Source: a bacterium 42_11
GTDB taxonomy: Bacteria > Synergistota > GBS-1
DNA length: 9,007 bases
Assembly: GCA_001508835.1 (NCBI GenBank)
Contig: LGFB01000040.1
Location: forward strand, 1 to 9,007
Direction: 5' to 3'
Below are positions 5,884 to 9,007 of this stretch, piece after piece (the first letter of the stretch is position 1; each line of letters begins with the position of its first letter). The notes beneath the pieces are model-generated. The model searched no databases. It saw only the letters and a list, made by a program, of their open reading frames with translations, and was not told the DNA's origin. The position numbers and the translations under genes are program-made.

Positions 5884-7395
5884 ATGAAAGAAATTTTATT
5901 TTTGAAAAAAGCAAAAAAGGAAAAAGAAAAGGGGAATTATGAAGAAGCTATTAGACTTCTTAAAAAAGCTGTAAAAGAAGATCCTTCCTATATAGAAGCG
6001 CATCTTGAGCTTGGTAGAACCTACACAATTACACGAGCTCTTAATAAGGCTGAACTTCAGTTCAAACAGGTTTTATTGATGGACAGAAAAAATGTGCCAG
6101 CGAAACACAATTTGGGCCTGGTCTACTATCTCCAAGGGAAGGTCAACGAGGCTATAAAGGAATGGTTAGAAGTTTTACATGAAAATCCAAACTACATCCC
6201 AACCCTTCTAACACTTGCTGATTACAATTTAGAAAAAAATGACTTACAACAAGCCAAACATTACTATGAAACCACCCTAAAAACGGATCCCCTGAATTGG
6301 GAAGCTAAGATAAACCTTGCTAAAATTTTATACGCAGAAGGAAAAGAAAACGAAGCATTGAAGCTATGGAAAGAGGTTGAGGAGGAAAACCCTGATAACA
6401 TAGAAGCTATCTATCGGCTGGCCGAGATATACATAAACATTTTTAAGCCTAAAGAGGCTATTACCTTACTACTCAGACTTATAGAAGAGGAAAAAACAGA
6501 CGAAAGGAAAAATGAAATAAAACAGCTATTGTTAAACCTCCTTGAATACATAAGTGATGAACCTCTTGTAGTAACTACCCTTAAGGAACTACACTCTATT
6601 TTCCCCGAAGACAAAGAAATACTTATAAACACAGCAAAACATATGATAAATAAAGGAAATTTCGAAGAAGCTTCATTAATGATAAAGGAACTCCTAAAAG
6701 AGGATTCCAATAACCCAAAACTGCAATATCTGGTTGGACTGCTCTATTTTAAAAAAGGACAAGTCTCAGAAGCAATAGAATTATGGGAAAAACTCCTTAA
6801 GGAGTTTGGAGAAAGTCCAAAACTATTAGAGAAGCTTGGAAAAGCTTACATTGAAGAAGGAAATTACGAAAAAGCGCTCCTCTACTTTCAAAAACTAAAA
6901 GAACACCAACCTACTAACAAAGAAGTGATTTCGATGCTGGCTTCTCTTTACCAACAAATCGGAGACTTAGATGAAGCAATCGAACTATGGGAGAAAACTT
7001 TGGAACTTAACCCAAGCGATACTTACGCCTATGCCAACTTAGCTATTTGCCACATTTATCAAGGAGACATAGAAACTGCTTTCGATATAGTCCAGTATGC
7101 CTTACTTACATCGAGAGAAGATGCCTTCTTATACTTTGTGGCAGGATTAGTAGCTTTGTTACAAGGTAACATATCGAAAAGTCTGGCTTACTGGAAAAAA
7201 TGCTGGATAAAACACCCCCTTCTTCTCGGAGCTTATTGGAATATAGCAGCCCATATAGTTCCTAAAATCTTTTTTGAAGAATTACTCCGGACTCTCCAAA
7301 AAAGTAGACACAAGAAAGATTTCAAAAACCTTTTAACTAAGTATATTAATTTCACTCTATCCCAAAGTTTAAATGACGACAAAAATACTCAATAA
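5884..7395 (+). CDS. Tetratricopeptide-repeat (TPR) protein, about 12 repeats
   Basis: This 503-residue protein is nearly all TPR helices of 34 residues with the usual W/Y-x-x-A/G...Y...A-x-x-x-F/Y pattern, for example GNYEEAIRLLKKAVKEDPSY at 17-36 and GDLDEAIELWEKTLELNPSD at 360-379. Repeats run about 3-204 (six) and 244-445 (six), separated by an irregular helical stretch at 205-243; the last 55 residues are helical and basic. There is no signal peptide, membrane segment or extra domain, so it is probably a cytoplasmic scaffold or adaptor with an unknown partner. The start ATG has AAAGGAG at 5865-5871, twelve bases upstream, a rather wide gap filled mostly with adenines. It follows polA by 21 bp on the same strand and is probably co-transcribed. 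Family call is sure, function is not. Confidence 0.93.
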   Translation: MKEILFLKKAKKEKEKGNYEEAIRLLKKAVKEDPSYIEAHLELGRTYTITRALNKAELQFKQVLLMDRKNVPAKHNLGLVYYLQGKVNEAIKEWLEVLHENPNYIPTLLTLADYNLEKNDLQQAKHYYETTLKTDPLNWEAKINLAKILYAEGKENEALKLWKEVEEENPDNIEAIYRLAEIYINIFKPKEAITLLLRLIEEEKTDERKNEIKQLLLNLLEYISDEPLVVTTLKELHSIFPEDKEILINTAKHMINKGNFEEASLMIKELLKEDSNNPKLQYLVGLLYFKKGQVSEAIELWEKLLKEFGESPKLLEKLGKAYIEEGNYEKALLYFQKLKEHQPTNKEVISMLASLYQQIGDLDEAIELWEKTLELNPSDTYAYANLAICHIYQGDIETAFDIVQYALLTSREDAFLYFVAGLVALLQGNISKSLAYWKKCWIKHPLLLGAYWNIAAHIVPKIFFEELLRTLQKSRHKKDFKNLLTKYINFTLSQSLNDDKNTQ

Positions 7396-7396
7396 C

Positions 7397-9007
<1,611 letters not shown>

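Noticed and set aside
5876..5884. Run of nine adenines at the TPR start as a slippage or recoding site
   Set aside because: It precedes the frame, the gene reads through intact without correction, and A-rich leaders are common in such genomes.

Overview
The window is AT-rich, compactly packed, bacterial-type DNA. The proteins are rich in Lys, Glu and Ile, and strong AAGGAGGT-like ribosome binding sites precede several genes. The gene set (an archaeal/deep-bacterial type bifunctional fructose-1,6-bisphosphate aldolase/phosphatase, and a family A DNA polymerase with a dead proofreading domain) suggests an anaerobic, probably thermophilic bacterium of a low-GC or deep-branching lineage. I cannot place it to a genus, and thermophily is inference.

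Layout. Positions 1-2060 (+) hold two adjacent paralogues of the DUF4097 'putative adhesin' type. The first lacks its 5' end, and the second starts right after the first's stop. Both carry a strict 9/18-residue Gly-Asn beta-repeat with no change of register (five 18-residue units in the first, nine in the second). They meet the convergent fbp gene at a perfect 44-bp palindrome (2059-2102) that contains stop-codon bases of both genes. fbp (-) and polA (+) diverge from an 81-90 bp gap, where two good sigma-70-like promoters overlap at their -10 boxes. polA is followed after 21 bp by a gene for a cytoplasmic protein of about 12 TPRs, probably co-transcribed. The TPR gene converges on eno (-) with one base between the stop codons and no visible terminator. 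eno lies directly downstream of phoU, whose 5' end is off the window; phoU's last codons form the eno ribosome binding site.

How the genes relate. fbp and eno act in gluconeogenesis/glycolysis (FBPA/P makes the pathway run toward hexose; enolase is reversible). polA serves replication gap filling and repair. phoU is a phosphate-signalling/transport regulator. The two DUF4097 genes and the TPR gene have no assignable function. I see no RNA genes, insertion sequences, CRISPR array, prophage genes or origin. The window looks mostly like core genome; its least explained parts are the tandem beta-repeat proteins, the large palindrome and the unusual gene junctions. I did not find a convincing new multi-gene system.
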